Shown here: positions 8,861 to 17,864 of the stretch, piece after piece
Position numbering within the stretch: position 1 is the stretch's first letter
Layout of the letters: every line of letters starts with the position of its first letter
Assembly (NCBI GenBank): GCA_945889235.1
Contig: CAMDBK010000005.1
Location: forward strand, 1 to 33,757
Direction of reading: 5' to 3'
DNA length: 33,757 bases
Source: Chitinophaga pinensis
GTDB lineage: Bacteria; Bacteroidota; Bacteroidia; SXHM01
The notes under the pieces: model-generated
The model's input: the letters and a program-made list of their open reading frames with translations, nothing else
What the model was told of the DNA's origin: nothing
The model's database searches: none
Translations under genes and position numbers: made by a program

Positions 8861-8892
8861 GTTACGAATAGCGAATTATTACGAATTTAGGA

Positions 8893-9513
8893 ATGAGCGC
8901 AACAGACCCTCGCATTGATACCTATATTGAAAAGGCGCAGCCCTTCGCACAACCAATTATAATACACCTGCGTAACCTTATTCACAAAGGCTGTCCCGAG
9001 GTGCAGGAAACCATAAAATGGGGACACCCCACGTTTGATTACAAAGGAATATTTGCCGGCATAGCCGCTTTTAAAAGCCACGCGGCATTTATTTTGTGGA
9101 AAGGGAAACTGCTCAAAGATCCTAAGAATTATTTGCAGGAACGCGCCAACCAGGGTGGTGAAGCGATGGGCAACCTTGGAAGAATTACATCGCTGAAAGA
9201 CTTGCCTCCAGATAAAGTAACTCTTGATTTTATTAAGCAGGCGAAGAAGCTGCACGATGATTGAGTTAAACTTCCTCCACGCGCAAAAAAAGAACAGCCA
9301 CCTGTTGTTGTTCCCGATTATTTTATAGACGTATTAAAGCACAGCAAAAAAGCACTGGCGCATTTTCAGGCGTTCAGTACTTCTGCCAAACGCGAGTATG
9401 TGCTATGGATAACCGAAGCCAAAACAGAAGAGACCCGCGAAAGGCGCATGGAAACCTCGCTTGAATGGATTGCCGAAGGCAAAGGCCGTAACTGGAAATA
9501 TGAACGGAAATAA
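8893..9513 (+). pseudogene. YdeI/OmpD-associated (DUF1801-type) protein interrupted by an in-frame TGA at 9262-9264
   Basis: 8893-9261 encodes MSATDPRIDTYIEKAQPFAQPIIIHLRNLIHKGCPEVQETIKWGHPTFDYKGIFAG...; the same frame continues after TGA as VKLPPRAKKEQPPVVVPDYFIDVLKHSKKALAHFQAFSTSAKREYVLWITEAKTEETRERRMETSLEWIAEGKGRNWKYERK*, the family's normal C-terminal half. Confidence 0.85.
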
Positions 9514-9556
9514 TTTCCCTGACCAAATTTTATTACTTATTTTTATAATTCTGTAA

Positions 9557-9570
9557 CACGCTTCAGCGTG
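9557..9570. repeat. Short perfect hairpin CACGCTTCAGCGTG
   Basis: 6-bp arms CACGCT/AGCGTG with TC loop, upstream of the MbnP-like gene; no poly-T follows on the + strand. Confidence 0.5.
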
Positions 9571-9615
9571 AAACAAAATAATTTTACAGCGTAAATTCAG
9601 TTGATTATTTTGCAA

Positions 9616-10305
9616 ATGAAATACAGAATTACTGATATATTTTTGTTGTTGCTTTTTCAAGTGGGGATTGTAACTGCGCAAACTGAAAAAGTGTTGACTC
9701 TGCAATTTAATCCTGTTATGGGTAACAACACTTTGGTTGCCGACAAGGTTTTTTACAGCAATGGCGACAGTATTACGATGGAGGTATTGCGCTTTTATAT
9801 TTCAGGGATTGAATTGCTGCTGAACGAAACTACCATATGGAAGGAACAAAATAGTTTTCACCTGATAGATGCCGTACTTATTAATTCATTAAGTGTTCAA
9901 TTAAAACAATCTTCTCAACTAAACTACAACAAGGTTAAATTCAATATTGGTATTGACAGCAGTACCAATGTTGCAGGCGCAATGGGTGGAGACTTAGACC
10001 CCACCAAAGGAATGTACTGGACCTGGCAAAGCGGTTACATCAATTTTAAACTTGAGGGAAAAAGTAAGCGCTGCACTGCCCGAAACAATGAATTTACATT
10101 TCACCTTGGCGGTTATCAGAAACCTTTCAACGCTATGCAAACAGTGGTTCTTGAAATAGGTAACACTGAAATACTAAACATTAAACTTGATTTGGATAAG
10201 TTGATTTCTCAAATAGATTTGAGCAAACAAAATCACATTATGTCGCCCGGGAAAGAAGCGGTTTCGCTTTCTGAAATTGTATCAAAAGCTTTTAGTATTC
10301 AGTAA
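9616..10305 (+). CDS. MbnP-like family protein (secreted, putative copper-binding)
   Basis: Signal peptide MKYRITDIFLLLLFQVGIVTAQ; LQFNPVMGNNTLVADKVFYSNGDSITMEVLRFYISGIELL; VAGAMGGDLDPTKGMYWTWQSGYINFKLEG; adjacent to a di-heme peroxidase homolog. Confidence 0.82.
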   Translation: MKYRITDIFLLLLFQVGIVTAQTEKVLTLQFNPVMGNNTLVADKVFYSNGDSITMEVLRFYISGIELLLNETTIWKEQNSFHLIDAVLINSLSVQLKQSSQLNYNKVKFNIGIDSSTNVAGAMGGDLDPTKGMYWTWQSGYINFKLEGKSKRCTARNNEFTFHLGGYQKPFNAMQTVVLEIGNTEILNIKLDLDKLISQIDLSKQNHIMSPGKEAVSLSEIVSKAFSIQ

Positions 10306-10307
10306 AA

Positions 10308-11342
10308 ATGAGAACCGTTTTTTTTCTGTTATGTTTATTTGTTTTTGCGCTGCTTTCTTTTAAAGCAAGGGAAAAGCAACTGTTTACCGTTCCTGAAAAG
10401 TGGCCAAATCCAGCGTATGATTTTTCAAAAAATCCGCTGGCAGTTGAAAAGATTGAATTGGGAAGAGCCTTGTTTTACGACCCTGTTCTTTCTGCCAGCA
10501 ATACCATTTCATGCGCGAGTTGTCACTCACAGTATTCAGCGTTTACACATATTGACCATGCGCTAAGTCATGGTATTGGCGACAGCATAGGTACACGCAA
10601 TTCACCGGCACTGATGAACCTTGCATGGAGTAAATTATTTATGTGGGACGGAGCCATCAACCACTTAGATATGCAGGCGCTGGCACCCATTACCCACCCC
10701 GATGAAATGGGTAGTACGATGGTAAATGTTGTAGTTAAAATACAGCAATCAGCAATGTATCGCGGGCTATTTTATGCAGCGTTTAAGGACAGCGTTATAA
10801 CAGGCGAACATACCTTAAAAGCCATTGCCCAGTTCATGCTTACGCTGGTAAGTGCCAATTCAAAATACGACAGTGTTATGCGTAAGCAAACCACGTTCAC
10901 GGCACAGGAGCAAAACGGATATTCTTTGTTTCAGAAGAACTGCGCTTCGTGTCATGCTGAGCCATTATTTACCAATCTTGGTTTTGAAAATAACGGCTTG
11001 CCGGTTGATGCAACATTGAATGATTTCGGAAGAATAAAGGTGACACAAAATGCGGATGACTCATTGAAATTTAAAGTGCCCACGCTGCGTAACATTGAAT
11101 TCACGTATCCTTATATGCACGATGGCAGATTCAAAAAACTCAGGGATGTTCTCAACCATTATACTTCGGGCATTCATGCAAGTAAAACACTTGCAAAACA
11201 GTTGCAAAACCCTGTTGTATTAAGCTCCAACGAGCGGGTTGATGTAATTACTTTTTTGCTCACGCTCTCGGATAAGGAGTTTCTTTTTAACCCTGATTTT
11301 TCGTATCCTAAAACTATTTTTAAACCTTCGACTATCAAGTAA
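10308..11342 (+). CDS. Di-heme cytochrome c peroxidase/MauG family (MbnH-like)
   Basis: Two CxxCH motifs (CASCHSQYSAFT, CASCHAEPLFTNLGFENNG); LGRALFYDPVLSASNTISCASCH; VPTLRNIEFTYPYMHDGRFKKLRDVLNHY. Confidence 0.9.
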   Translation: MRTVFFLLCLFVFALLSFKAREKQLFTVPEKWPNPAYDFSKNPLAVEKIELGRALFYDPVLSASNTISCASCHSQYSAFTHIDHALSHGIGDSIGTRNSPALMNLAWSKLFMWDGAINHLDMQALAPITHPDEMGSTMVNVVVKIQQSAMYRGLFYAAFKDSVITGEHTLKAIAQFMLTLVSANSKYDSVMRKQTTFTAQEQNGYSLFQKNCASCHAEPLFTNLGFENNGLPVDATLNDFGRIKVTQNADDSLKFKVPTLRNIEFTYPYMHDGRFKKLRDVLNHYTSGIHASKTLAKQLQNPVVLSSNERVDVITFLLTLSDKEFLFNPDFSYPKTIFKPSTIK

Positions 11343-11388
11343 AGTCTATTCCAATAAATTTAACAAACAAATCCTGAATATTTTAATT

Positions 11389-12768
11389 ATGAAAAAAATC
11401 ATTTTACTACAACTCTTTTCAGCTGCAAACCTTATAGCCATTGCGCAAACCAATCCCGCAATCACATCGTGGTTGCAGAATAACACAATTATGGGACGCC
11501 ATTATGTTACCGGAAACATGACGCCAATACAGGATAATGTTCTGGCAAATGTTCAAATAGTGCAGTATTCAGCCAACTTTGCTTATGCTACTACTAACGG
11601 AATTCCAGCTTATATCTCAGGTCCGTTTAGAGATGGAAATCCATCACAGGCTACCGACCAGAATGCTATTTTTAAAATCCCTCTTACACCTGTAGCAAAT
11701 ACTTCAGGAACATTTACGGCAACTTCTGGTGGTAACATTGGCGTATTTATTAATGGTGTCGCCATGTTTGATTACCGTGATGGTGTAGCGTGGAATACAA
11801 CAACCGGTGCTTTATGTGGTGGTCCCGGAAATCCTCAATGCCCTGGTGGTATGGGAACTACCCAAGCGTGGAATCGTGATGCCATTCCTGCTGAAATGGG
11901 CGGATTTGATTGTGCAAAAGCACATCCGGCCATTGGTAATTATCATCATCATCAAAATCCAAGTGCGTTTAGTCTTGATATTAATGTCCTATCAGATGTT
12001 TGCGATTCGTTTCCTTCCGATGGGTTGTATGTTATCAATAGTTCACAACACTCGCCATTGATTGGTTTTGCCTATGATGGCTACCCGGTTTACGGGGCTT
12101 ACGGCTACCTGAATGTGGACGGAACAGGCGGTATTACCCGAATGAATTCAAGTTATCAATTGAGAAATATTACTGTGAGAACTCATCATGCAGACGGGAC
12201 AGATGTAGCAGACGGTCCTGCTGTAGGAAGTACTTATTTTCTAGGCTATTTCAGGGAAGATTACGAATTCATCCCCACCTCACCTTCTACTCCTGATTAT
12301 CTGGATGAACATAACGGACGCTTTTGTGTTACGCCCGAATACCCAGCAGGAACATATTGTTATTTCGCCACGGTTGATGATAACTGGAACTCTGCTTATC
12401 CTTATCTGATTGGACCTACTTTTTACGGAGTGTGGGCTAACCGCAAGATTAGTATCATTACTGAATCTGTTACTATTTATCCTCCGTCTACCACCGGGAC
12501 TGCAGAAAATTATTCAGATGAACTAATTCTGAGCATTTTCCCAAATCCCGCCAGTGATTTTGTTGGAGTTCAGATGAGTGGTTTACTTAAAGAAAATGTA
12601 CGGATGGAGTTGTATGATATCAGTGGAAGACTTATTCAAAAATCAATGTTAAATCAAGGCAGCACCATCAGCTATTTTGATACGCGCACGCTATATGCCG
12701 GTGAATATTTTGTTAGAATATACACCAACTCAGAAGTTATAAGCAAGAAATTAAGTGTGGTTAAATAA
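11389..12768 (+). CDS. YHYH-domain protein with T9SS type A C-terminal sorting domain
   Basis: Signal peptide; FDCAKAHPAIGNYHHHQNPSAF; GFAYDGYPVYGAYGY; C-terminal SIFPNPASDFVGVQ...LYDISGRLIQ...YAGEYFVRIYTNSEVISKKLSVVK. Confidence 0.86.
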   Translation: MKKIILLQLFSAANLIAIAQTNPAITSWLQNNTIMGRHYVTGNMTPIQDNVLANVQIVQYSANFAYATTNGIPAYISGPFRDGNPSQATDQNAIFKIPLTPVANTSGTFTATSGGNIGVFINGVAMFDYRDGVAWNTTTGALCGGPGNPQCPGGMGTTQAWNRDAIPAEMGGFDCAKAHPAIGNYHHHQNPSAFSLDINVLSDVCDSFPSDGLYVINSSQHSPLIGFAYDGYPVYGAYGYLNVDGTGGITRMNSSYQLRNITVRTHHADGTDVADGPAVGSTYFLGYFREDYEFIPTSPSTPDYLDEHNGRFCVTPEYPAGTYCYFATVDDNWNSAYPYLIGPTFYGVWANRKISIITESVTIYPPSTTGTAENYSDELILSIFPNPASDFVGVQMSGLLKENVRMELYDISGRLIQKSMLNQGSTISYFDTRTLYAGEYFVRIYTNSEVISKKLSVVK

Positions 12769-12810
12769 CAACTGACCATTCAATAAAAAACAGATAAACA
12801 GTATCTCATT

Positions 12811-12846
12811 AAAAAAGCCAGCTTGCCTTAGGCAAGCTGGCTTTTT
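12811..12846. terminator. Bidirectional Rho-independent terminator
   Basis: AAAAAAGCCAGCTTGCC-TTA-GGCAAGCTGGCTTTTT: long GC stem flanked by A and T runs between convergent genes. Confidence 0.93.
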
Positions 12847-12867
12847 ATTTAACAGTAAAGAAGAATA

Positions 12868-13329
12868 CTATTGACGGGTTAAGGTCATATCAACGTTTGC
12901 TGGTGTACTTGAACCAAAAATATTGATTATAGTACCGCTCAGAGTTGATGAAGTAATTGAAACATTAATCAGATTTGTAGTATCAGTAGTACTAATTATG
13001 GAAAGGGTTGTACCAGAAAATGTATAATTATCGGTTGATTGCTGTGGACTTAGGCTGTCGCATTTCAAAGCACCTTCATCATTGATTAAAGTTCCGTTAT
13101 CCTGAAAGATAACAAGATCATCCTGGCTGCATGGCTGCGCGAACATCAAAGAATAAGCATCGGTGGTAAGCCCGGTTCCCGGATTAAAAGCCGGGTTAAA
13201 TACTGCTCCTGTAACTTTCCAGGTTCCTAAAATACTTGCAGGATCATCCTTTTTATTGCATGCTGTAATTAATACCATTCCTCCTGCAACCAGAAGCAAT
13301 GCCATTGAAAATAATTTTAGTTTTTTCAT
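12868..13329 (-). CDS. Lipocalin-like-domain lipoprotein
   Basis: Lipobox ...VLITACNKKDDPASILGTWKVTGAVF, typical of Bacteroidota lipocalin-like proteins. Confidence 0.65.
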   Translation of the reverse strand: MKKLKLFSMALLLVAGGMVLITACNKKDDPASILGTWKVTGAVFNPAFNPGTGLTTDAYSLMFAQPCSQDDLVIFQDNGTLINDEGALKCDSLSPQQSTDNYTFSGTTLSIISTTDTTNLINVSITSSTLSGTIINIFGSSTPANVDMTLTRQ

Positions 13330-13437
13330 GTTTGTTTTTTAGTTTTTGAATTTGAGGCAAATGTAATTAGTTTAACAGAATAATACACCGTTGTCTAATT
13401 AATTATTATTGACTAATATCAGCTATAAACAGCCCGG

Positions 13438-14628
13438 CTATTGTAATATTGCGGTATTCCGGAGCAGTAAATCTTTAACCATTCCTTTAAGTGTAGCACC
13501 TGCCTGCAACAGCATGCTGAAAGGATCGGGATAGGGCAATGGCCTTTTGCCAATTTTTGCCTTCGTTTCAGGGGTAAGTGCATTTACATCGCCACCTAAA
13601 ACCACTACTAACCCGTCTTCAAAAAACGAATCGGATGAAATGTTATCGGTATGCATCAGTTGCTTGCTGTGGTTATCAATATAATCAAGCGTTCCAGCCA
13701 CCCGTGCTGATTTCGAGAAATGTGTTTCAACCACATCGCACTTTATGGTTTTGTATTTGGGTTGTTTTATATCATTGCCCAGGCTGTCTTTCATTACATT
13801 GCCTTTTGAATCGAGTTTGTATTCCCACCCGTCTTTTACCTTTTTGGTTTCACTGTAATATTTTTCTTTTACCAGTTCGGGTGAAACATCAATTACTTTT
13901 AAATTTACTACAATGTTATAATCGTAAATTGTACCTTTTATATCCGAAGTATAATAGCGCATCCACTGGCGGTTTAGCTCCTGCAAACTTATCTTCAGCA
14001 ACTCCTGCTCAAACGATGGGGGCAGCTGACCGGGATTATCTTTCTGCATTTTAAATAATACCTTGGTGGTACCGGCTTCCTGCGCTGCCAACAATTTATC
14101 GTCCACATCCTGAAAGATTGAGTAGTACGATTTTACCTGTATAAAATCAGTGTATGCATCACGGGCATTAAAGCGGCCTCCTTTTTCTAACAAAGAATTT
14201 CCGTGGGCATAAAAATACTGAGCTGCCTTTTGCTTTGACTGTATCAGTTCATTGTCAACATCAATAAAATTGAAGGTTGCCTGACGTATGATTTGTTTAT
14301 TCTTATCACGCAGATTTAATACCTGCAATGATTTTATTTGCTGCTGACGGCTTTTAATACGGTCATACACGGCATAAATATCATCCCATTTATCGGGGCT
14401 TCCTTCTTTTTGCATAAAGGCTATGCGGTCAAAATCTGTTTGCTGAGCTTTGTAAAATGCTTTTTCCAGTACAATTATCTGTTTATTATTTGCAGGATTG
14501 CGCTGCAGTTTGTGTATGGATTTATAAATGGCCGCATCAAAGTTTCCGCTGTTAAGCGCTTTTTGTGAGCTTACGCAGCCGGTAAACAATTGAAGCAATG
14601 CTGCTGAAAGTAGTAATAGTTTTTTCAT
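13438..14628 (-). CDS. Uncharacterised lipoprotein
   Basis: Lipobox LLQLFTGCVSSQKALNSGNFDAAIYKSIHKLQRNPANNKQ; N-terminal helical repeat-like region; no family recognised. Confidence 0.65.
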   Translation of the reverse strand: MKKLLLLSAALLQLFTGCVSSQKALNSGNFDAAIYKSIHKLQRNPANNKQIIVLEKAFYKAQQTDFDRIAFMQKEGSPDKWDDIYAVYDRIKSRQQQIKSLQVLNLRDKNKQIIRQATFNFIDVDNELIQSKQKAAQYFYAHGNSLLEKGGRFNARDAYTDFIQVKSYYSIFQDVDDKLLAAQEAGTTKVLFKMQKDNPGQLPPSFEQELLKISLQELNRQWMRYYTSDIKGTIYDYNIVVNLKVIDVSPELVKEKYYSETKKVKDGWEYKLDSKGNVMKDSLGNDIKQPKYKTIKCDVVETHFSKSARVAGTLDYIDNHSKQLMHTDNISSDSFFEDGLVVVLGGDVNALTPETKAKIGKRPLPYPDPFSMLLQAGATLKGMVKDLLLRNTAILQ

Positions 14629-14678
14629 ACACAGAATCGAAAAACAAATATGCTGCCAAATGTAAACAACAATGTTTG

Positions 14679-15707
14679 TTAGATTAAAATCCTATCGCAA
14701 ATCTTCTTTACAAGACCTGGCCCTTCATAAATAAAGCCTGTGTAAAGCTGAACCAGCGTGGCACCGGCATTAAGTTTTTCAATAGCATCATCGGGTGAGT
14801 GTATGCCCCCTACTCCAATAATAGGGAAAGCCTTTTTAGATTTTTCTGAAAGGTATTTTATTACTTCGGTGCTTCGCTCTCGCACGGGCAGTCCGCTCAG
14901 TCCGCCTGCACCAATAGAGGTTAGAAGTTGGATATCAGAAGTTAGATTATCACGACTGATTGTTGTATTCGTTGCAATTACTCCTGCAATTTTTGTATCG
15001 CGCACGATGTCAATAATATCATCCAATTGTGAGTTAGTTAAATCGGGCGCAATCTTCAGCAGAATAGGTTTGGGTTTGGGTCGGGCATTATTCAGTTTCT
15101 GTAATTCAGAAAGCAAACTGGTAAGTGGTTCTTTCTCCTGCAAGTCGCGCAGACCGGGCGTGTTAGGCGAGCTTACATTCACCACAAAATAATGCACATA
15201 ATCAAACAAGGTGTTGAAGCAATAAACATAATCATCCAACGCATTTTCGTTGGGCGTGAGTTTATTTTTGCCAATGTTTCCGCCAATTATAACATCGTGT
15301 TTATTTTTCTTCAAACGTTCAACTGCTGCATCTGCACCTTCGTTATTAAAGCCCATTCGGTTGATTAAACCGCTGTCTTCAGGCAAACGAAACAGACGTG
15401 GTTTATCATTTCCGGGTTGTGGTTTGGGCGTAAGCGTACCTATTTCGATAAAGCCGAAGCCAAAGGCAGAGAGCTCGTCAAACAGTTTTGCATCTTTATC
15501 AAAACCCGCTGCCAGTCCAACAGGATTAGGGAATTTTATTCCGAACACCTCGCGTTCCAGTTTTGGATTTTTTGGCGTATAAAGTGCAGCAACAATGCCT
15601 TTTACAAAAGGAATTGCAAAAGCAACTTTTATAAAACGAAATGTAAAATGGTGAATACTTTCAGGCGAAAATAAAAAGAGAAAAGGCCTGATAAGCAGTT
15701 TATACAT
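14679..15707 (-). CDS. pyrD: Quinone-dependent (class 2) dihydroorotate dehydrogenase
   Basis: [82 protein letters not shown]-terminal membrane helix typical of class 2. Confidence 0.96.
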   Translation of the reverse strand: MYKLLIRPFLFLFSPESIHHFTFRFIKVAFAIPFVKGIVAALYTPKNPKLEREVFGIKFPNPVGLAAGFDKDAKLFDELSAFGFGFIEIGTLTPKPQPGNDKPRLFRLPEDSGLINRMGFNNEGADAAVERLKKNKHDVIIGGNIGKNKLTPNENALDDYVYCFNTLFDYVHYFVVNVSSPNTPGLRDLQEKEPLTSLLSELQKLNNARPKPKPILLKIAPDLTNSQLDDIIDIVRDTKIAGVIATNTTISRDNLTSDIQLLTSIGAGGLSGLPVRERSTEVIKYLSEKSKKAFPIIGVGGIHSPDDAIEKLNAGATLVQLYTGFIYEGPGLVKKICDRILI

Positions 15708-16087
15708 TACTGTGCCATTCCGCTGTTAACCCAGCATTCAATCTTTTTAATTGTTTCGTCAGGTAATTTGGGATTGTATGCCGGCATAGCAGCACAGCCT
15801 TTTTCCTGTCTGATGGCACAAACTAATTTACCGCTTTTTGCCTGAGCATAAAGCACTTCATCAATAGTAAAATCAAGTGCTCCGCGCAATTTCACCGGAC
15901 CATGACAACCGTTGCAATTCTGATTAAAAATTGGCTTTATATCGGCTGCATAGCTATAAGCAGCACTTCCGCAATCAGCTTTAACTTCTGTAGTGTTAGT
16001 AGTAGTTGTGGTGCTAGTTTCTTTGGTGGTTTTGCAGGCACTTATAACCGCAAATGATGCAATCAATAGGTAGAACGAGTTTTTCAT
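15707..16087 (-). CDS. Mono-heme c-type cytochrome lipoprotein
   Basis: Lipobox [36 protein letters not shown] (CxxCH); [12 protein letters not shown]; stop overlaps the pyrD start. Confidence 0.85.
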   Translation of the reverse strand: MKNSFYLLIASFAVISACKTTKETSTTTTTNTTEVKADCGSAAYSYAADIKPIFNQNCNGCHGPVKLRGALDFTIDEVLYAQAKSGKLVCAIRQEKGCAAMPAYNPKLPDETIKKIECWVNSGMAQ

Positions 16088-16122
16088 AGTTAATTTATTT
16101 GCGGCAAAAGTAAAAACAATTA

Positions 16123-17451
16123 TCAGAAATACGTTGAAAACCCAAACTGTATTATTCCTGTTTTTGTTGGCGGATTTCCAAGTAAATCATGTTGCTGCTG
16201 ATAGCGGTAATTCAAACGCAGAACTGTTGTTCCCACGGGTCGAAAAGCAATACATGGAACAACAGCCCACACATCATCTGCAATATTACCGCCTGTTTCT
16301 ATGAATTTCCCGATGTTGTAATCGGCATATTCAAGACGCATACCAAGGTTGAGTTTTGCTTTTTCCCATCCCAATACTTTACGTTGAACAACGGTTCCGA
16401 TAATATCAATAAATCCGCCCCATTGTTGCGTTCCGAAAGTCTGGCTATACGTTGATGGAACATCCACAAATACTTTTGCAACTTCAGCAACAATGTATAA
16501 TCTGTTGTTGAACTGTGAAGTACTGAAATCAGCAGCAATAGCTGTGGCGCTGCGTTTGCTGTCAAGCACCAAACCGTCTTGTTTCCATTTATTGAAAACT
16601 CCAGTCGTATATGAAATTCCCAACTCTCCTATTTTGCGGTTTCGCACTGCAATTTTTCCGCTGAACATGGGCAAGCCACTGTTACTTTCTTCAAATTTAT
16701 CAGGGTCAGATTTTCCGGCACGTAGCGAAGTTCTGTTTTCGGTATTTGAAATTATTTTGTCGTTGAAACCGTTGGTGAGATAGGCTTCGTAACCCACAAT
16801 CCAGTTGTGCGCAAAATATTTTCCGTGCAACCCAAAACCCACATTGGATAAGGTGGCGGGAAGAATGGTGGTTGCAGAAATCGGGCGGTCAACAAAGTCC
16901 CACCGCGGTCCGTCATGGTTCTGATTAAACGCGCCAATCGGGTTCATCATTATCCCTCCGCGCAGATTTACCAAAGGATGAAACTCAATATCCATTGCAG
17001 CAAATTCAAGATTTATTTCTTTGGTTCCATCTTCAAATTCTATCTCTGAAAGGAATTTTATTTTCTTGGCAATGGTGGAAGAAAAGAACAAAGTAAATCT
17101 GCGAAATTGAAAAGAGAAATCATCCGAAACTCCATCAGTAGCTGAGTATTGAGTATTGGCTTCTAAATATCCACCAATAGCAATCGGTAATTTACCAACC
17201 GTTAAAAACGGACGGTTATACACCGCATCCATGTTTAATTTTATCTTGGCTGTATCAGGCAAAACACGTTTGATAAAGGCGCTGTCTTTCTGTGCATTTG
17301 CTGCTGAAAAAACGCCAAAAAGTAAAACTAATGCAAGAGTTATTGCTCGCAAAGGCGCAGAGGACGCAAAGTATACTTGGCTGTTTGTTTTTCCTTCGCG
17401 CTCTTTGCGCCTTTGCGAGCTAATACTATAACTGTATGTAAATATTTTCAT
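16123..17451 (-). CDS. Porin O/P-like outer-membrane beta-barrel protein
   Basis: PIAIGGYLEANTQYS...SFQFRRFTLFFSSTIAKKIKFLSEIEFEDGTKEINLEFAAMDIEFHPLVNLRGGIMMNPIGAFNQNHDGPRWDFVDRP; C-terminal aromatic residue (TYF). Confidence 0.75.
   Translation of the reverse strand: MKIFTYSYSISSQRRKEREGKTNSQVYFASSAPLRAITLALVLLFGVFSAANAQKDSAFIKRVLPDTAKIKLNMDAVYNRPFLTVGKLPIAIGGYLEANTQYSATDGVSDDFSFQFRRFTLFFSSTIAKKIKFLSEIEFEDGTKEINLEFAAMDIEFHPLVNLRGGIMMNPIGAFNQNHDGPRWDFVDRPISATTILPATLSNVGFGLHGKYFAHNWIVGYEAYLTNGFNDKIISNTENRTSLRAGKSDPDKFEESNSGLPMFSGKIAVRNRKIGELGISYTTGVFNKWKQDGLVLDSKRSATAIAADFSTSQFNNRLYIVAEVAKVFVDVPSTYSQTFGTQQWGGFIDIIGTVVQRKVLGWEKAKLNLGMRLEYADYNIGKFIETGGNIADDVWAVVPCIAFRPVGTTVLRLNYRYQQQHDLLGNPPTKTGIIQFGFSTYF
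17345..17420. repeat. Repeat family C: inverted pair with perfect 15-bp arms within the signal-peptide region of the porin-like gene
   Basis: GCTCGCAAAGGCGCA (17345-17359) and TGCGCCTTTGCGAGC (17406-17420), with imperfect extension inward (GAGGACGCAAAG / CTTCGCGCTCTT). Confidence 0.9.
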
Positions 17452-17863
17452 GGTCTGTAGTGATTAAAAATGTTTTTAAATTTTCTTCAGCAGGCGGGTT
17501 TTGCACAATTCCTTTGTTGGTGAATTCGCTGCCGTGGCAGGGACAAATAAGAAAATCTCCTGACGGATGAAGTTCACAACCTTTATGTGTGCATTCCAAC
17601 AACAGCGCGGTGTATTCTTCACCTGTTTTATAAATGCAAATCGGGAAATTGAGTTTTTCAGTTTTCACTAACACGTATTTGCGTTGCGAAGTTTTGTCGT
17701 CTTGCGTTTTTATAAATTCTATTTTGGGCAGAATGATTTTATTTTCATTCAAACTTGTTTGTGCAAAATAATTTGCACTGGCACAACTTTGAAGAAACAC
17801 TGACAAGGCGCTGCCACCAAGGCAGGCAATACCACAGGTTTTTATAAATTCTTTTCTGTCCAT
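17426..17863 (-). CDS. Rieske [2Fe-2S] lipoprotein
   Basis: CTHKGCELHPSGDFLICPCHGSEF (CTH...CPCHGSxF) and lipobox SVFLQSCASA. Confidence 0.93.
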   Translation of the reverse strand: MDRKEFIKTCGIACLGGSALSVFLQSCASANYFAQTSLNENKIILPKIEFIKTQDDKTSQRKYVLVKTEKLNFPICIYKTGEEYTALLLECTHKGCELHPSGDFLICPCHGSEFTNKGIVQNPPAEENLKTFLITTDHENIYIQL

Positions 17864-17864
17864 G

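Noticed and set aside
9262-9264. UGA recoding as glycine (alternative code) or selenocysteine
   Set aside because: Other convincing genes here end in TGA (5387, 24941, 31276), and homologs would have Gly rather than Cys/Sec; a point nonsense mutation or sequence error is simpler.
9557-9570. CACGCTTCAGCGTG as an intrinsic terminator
   Set aside because: Short stem and no T-run directly after it on the plus strand; kept only as a low-confidence hairpin.
13578-14054. 158-aa plus-strand ORF
   Set aside because: Antisense to the 396-aa lipoprotein gene; composition looks like a shadow ORF, no signal peptide or family features.
14758-15192. 144-aa plus-strand ORF (and neighbours at 15250, 15417)
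   Set aside because: Antisense to pyrD; translation is Ser/Arg-rich shadow sequence.
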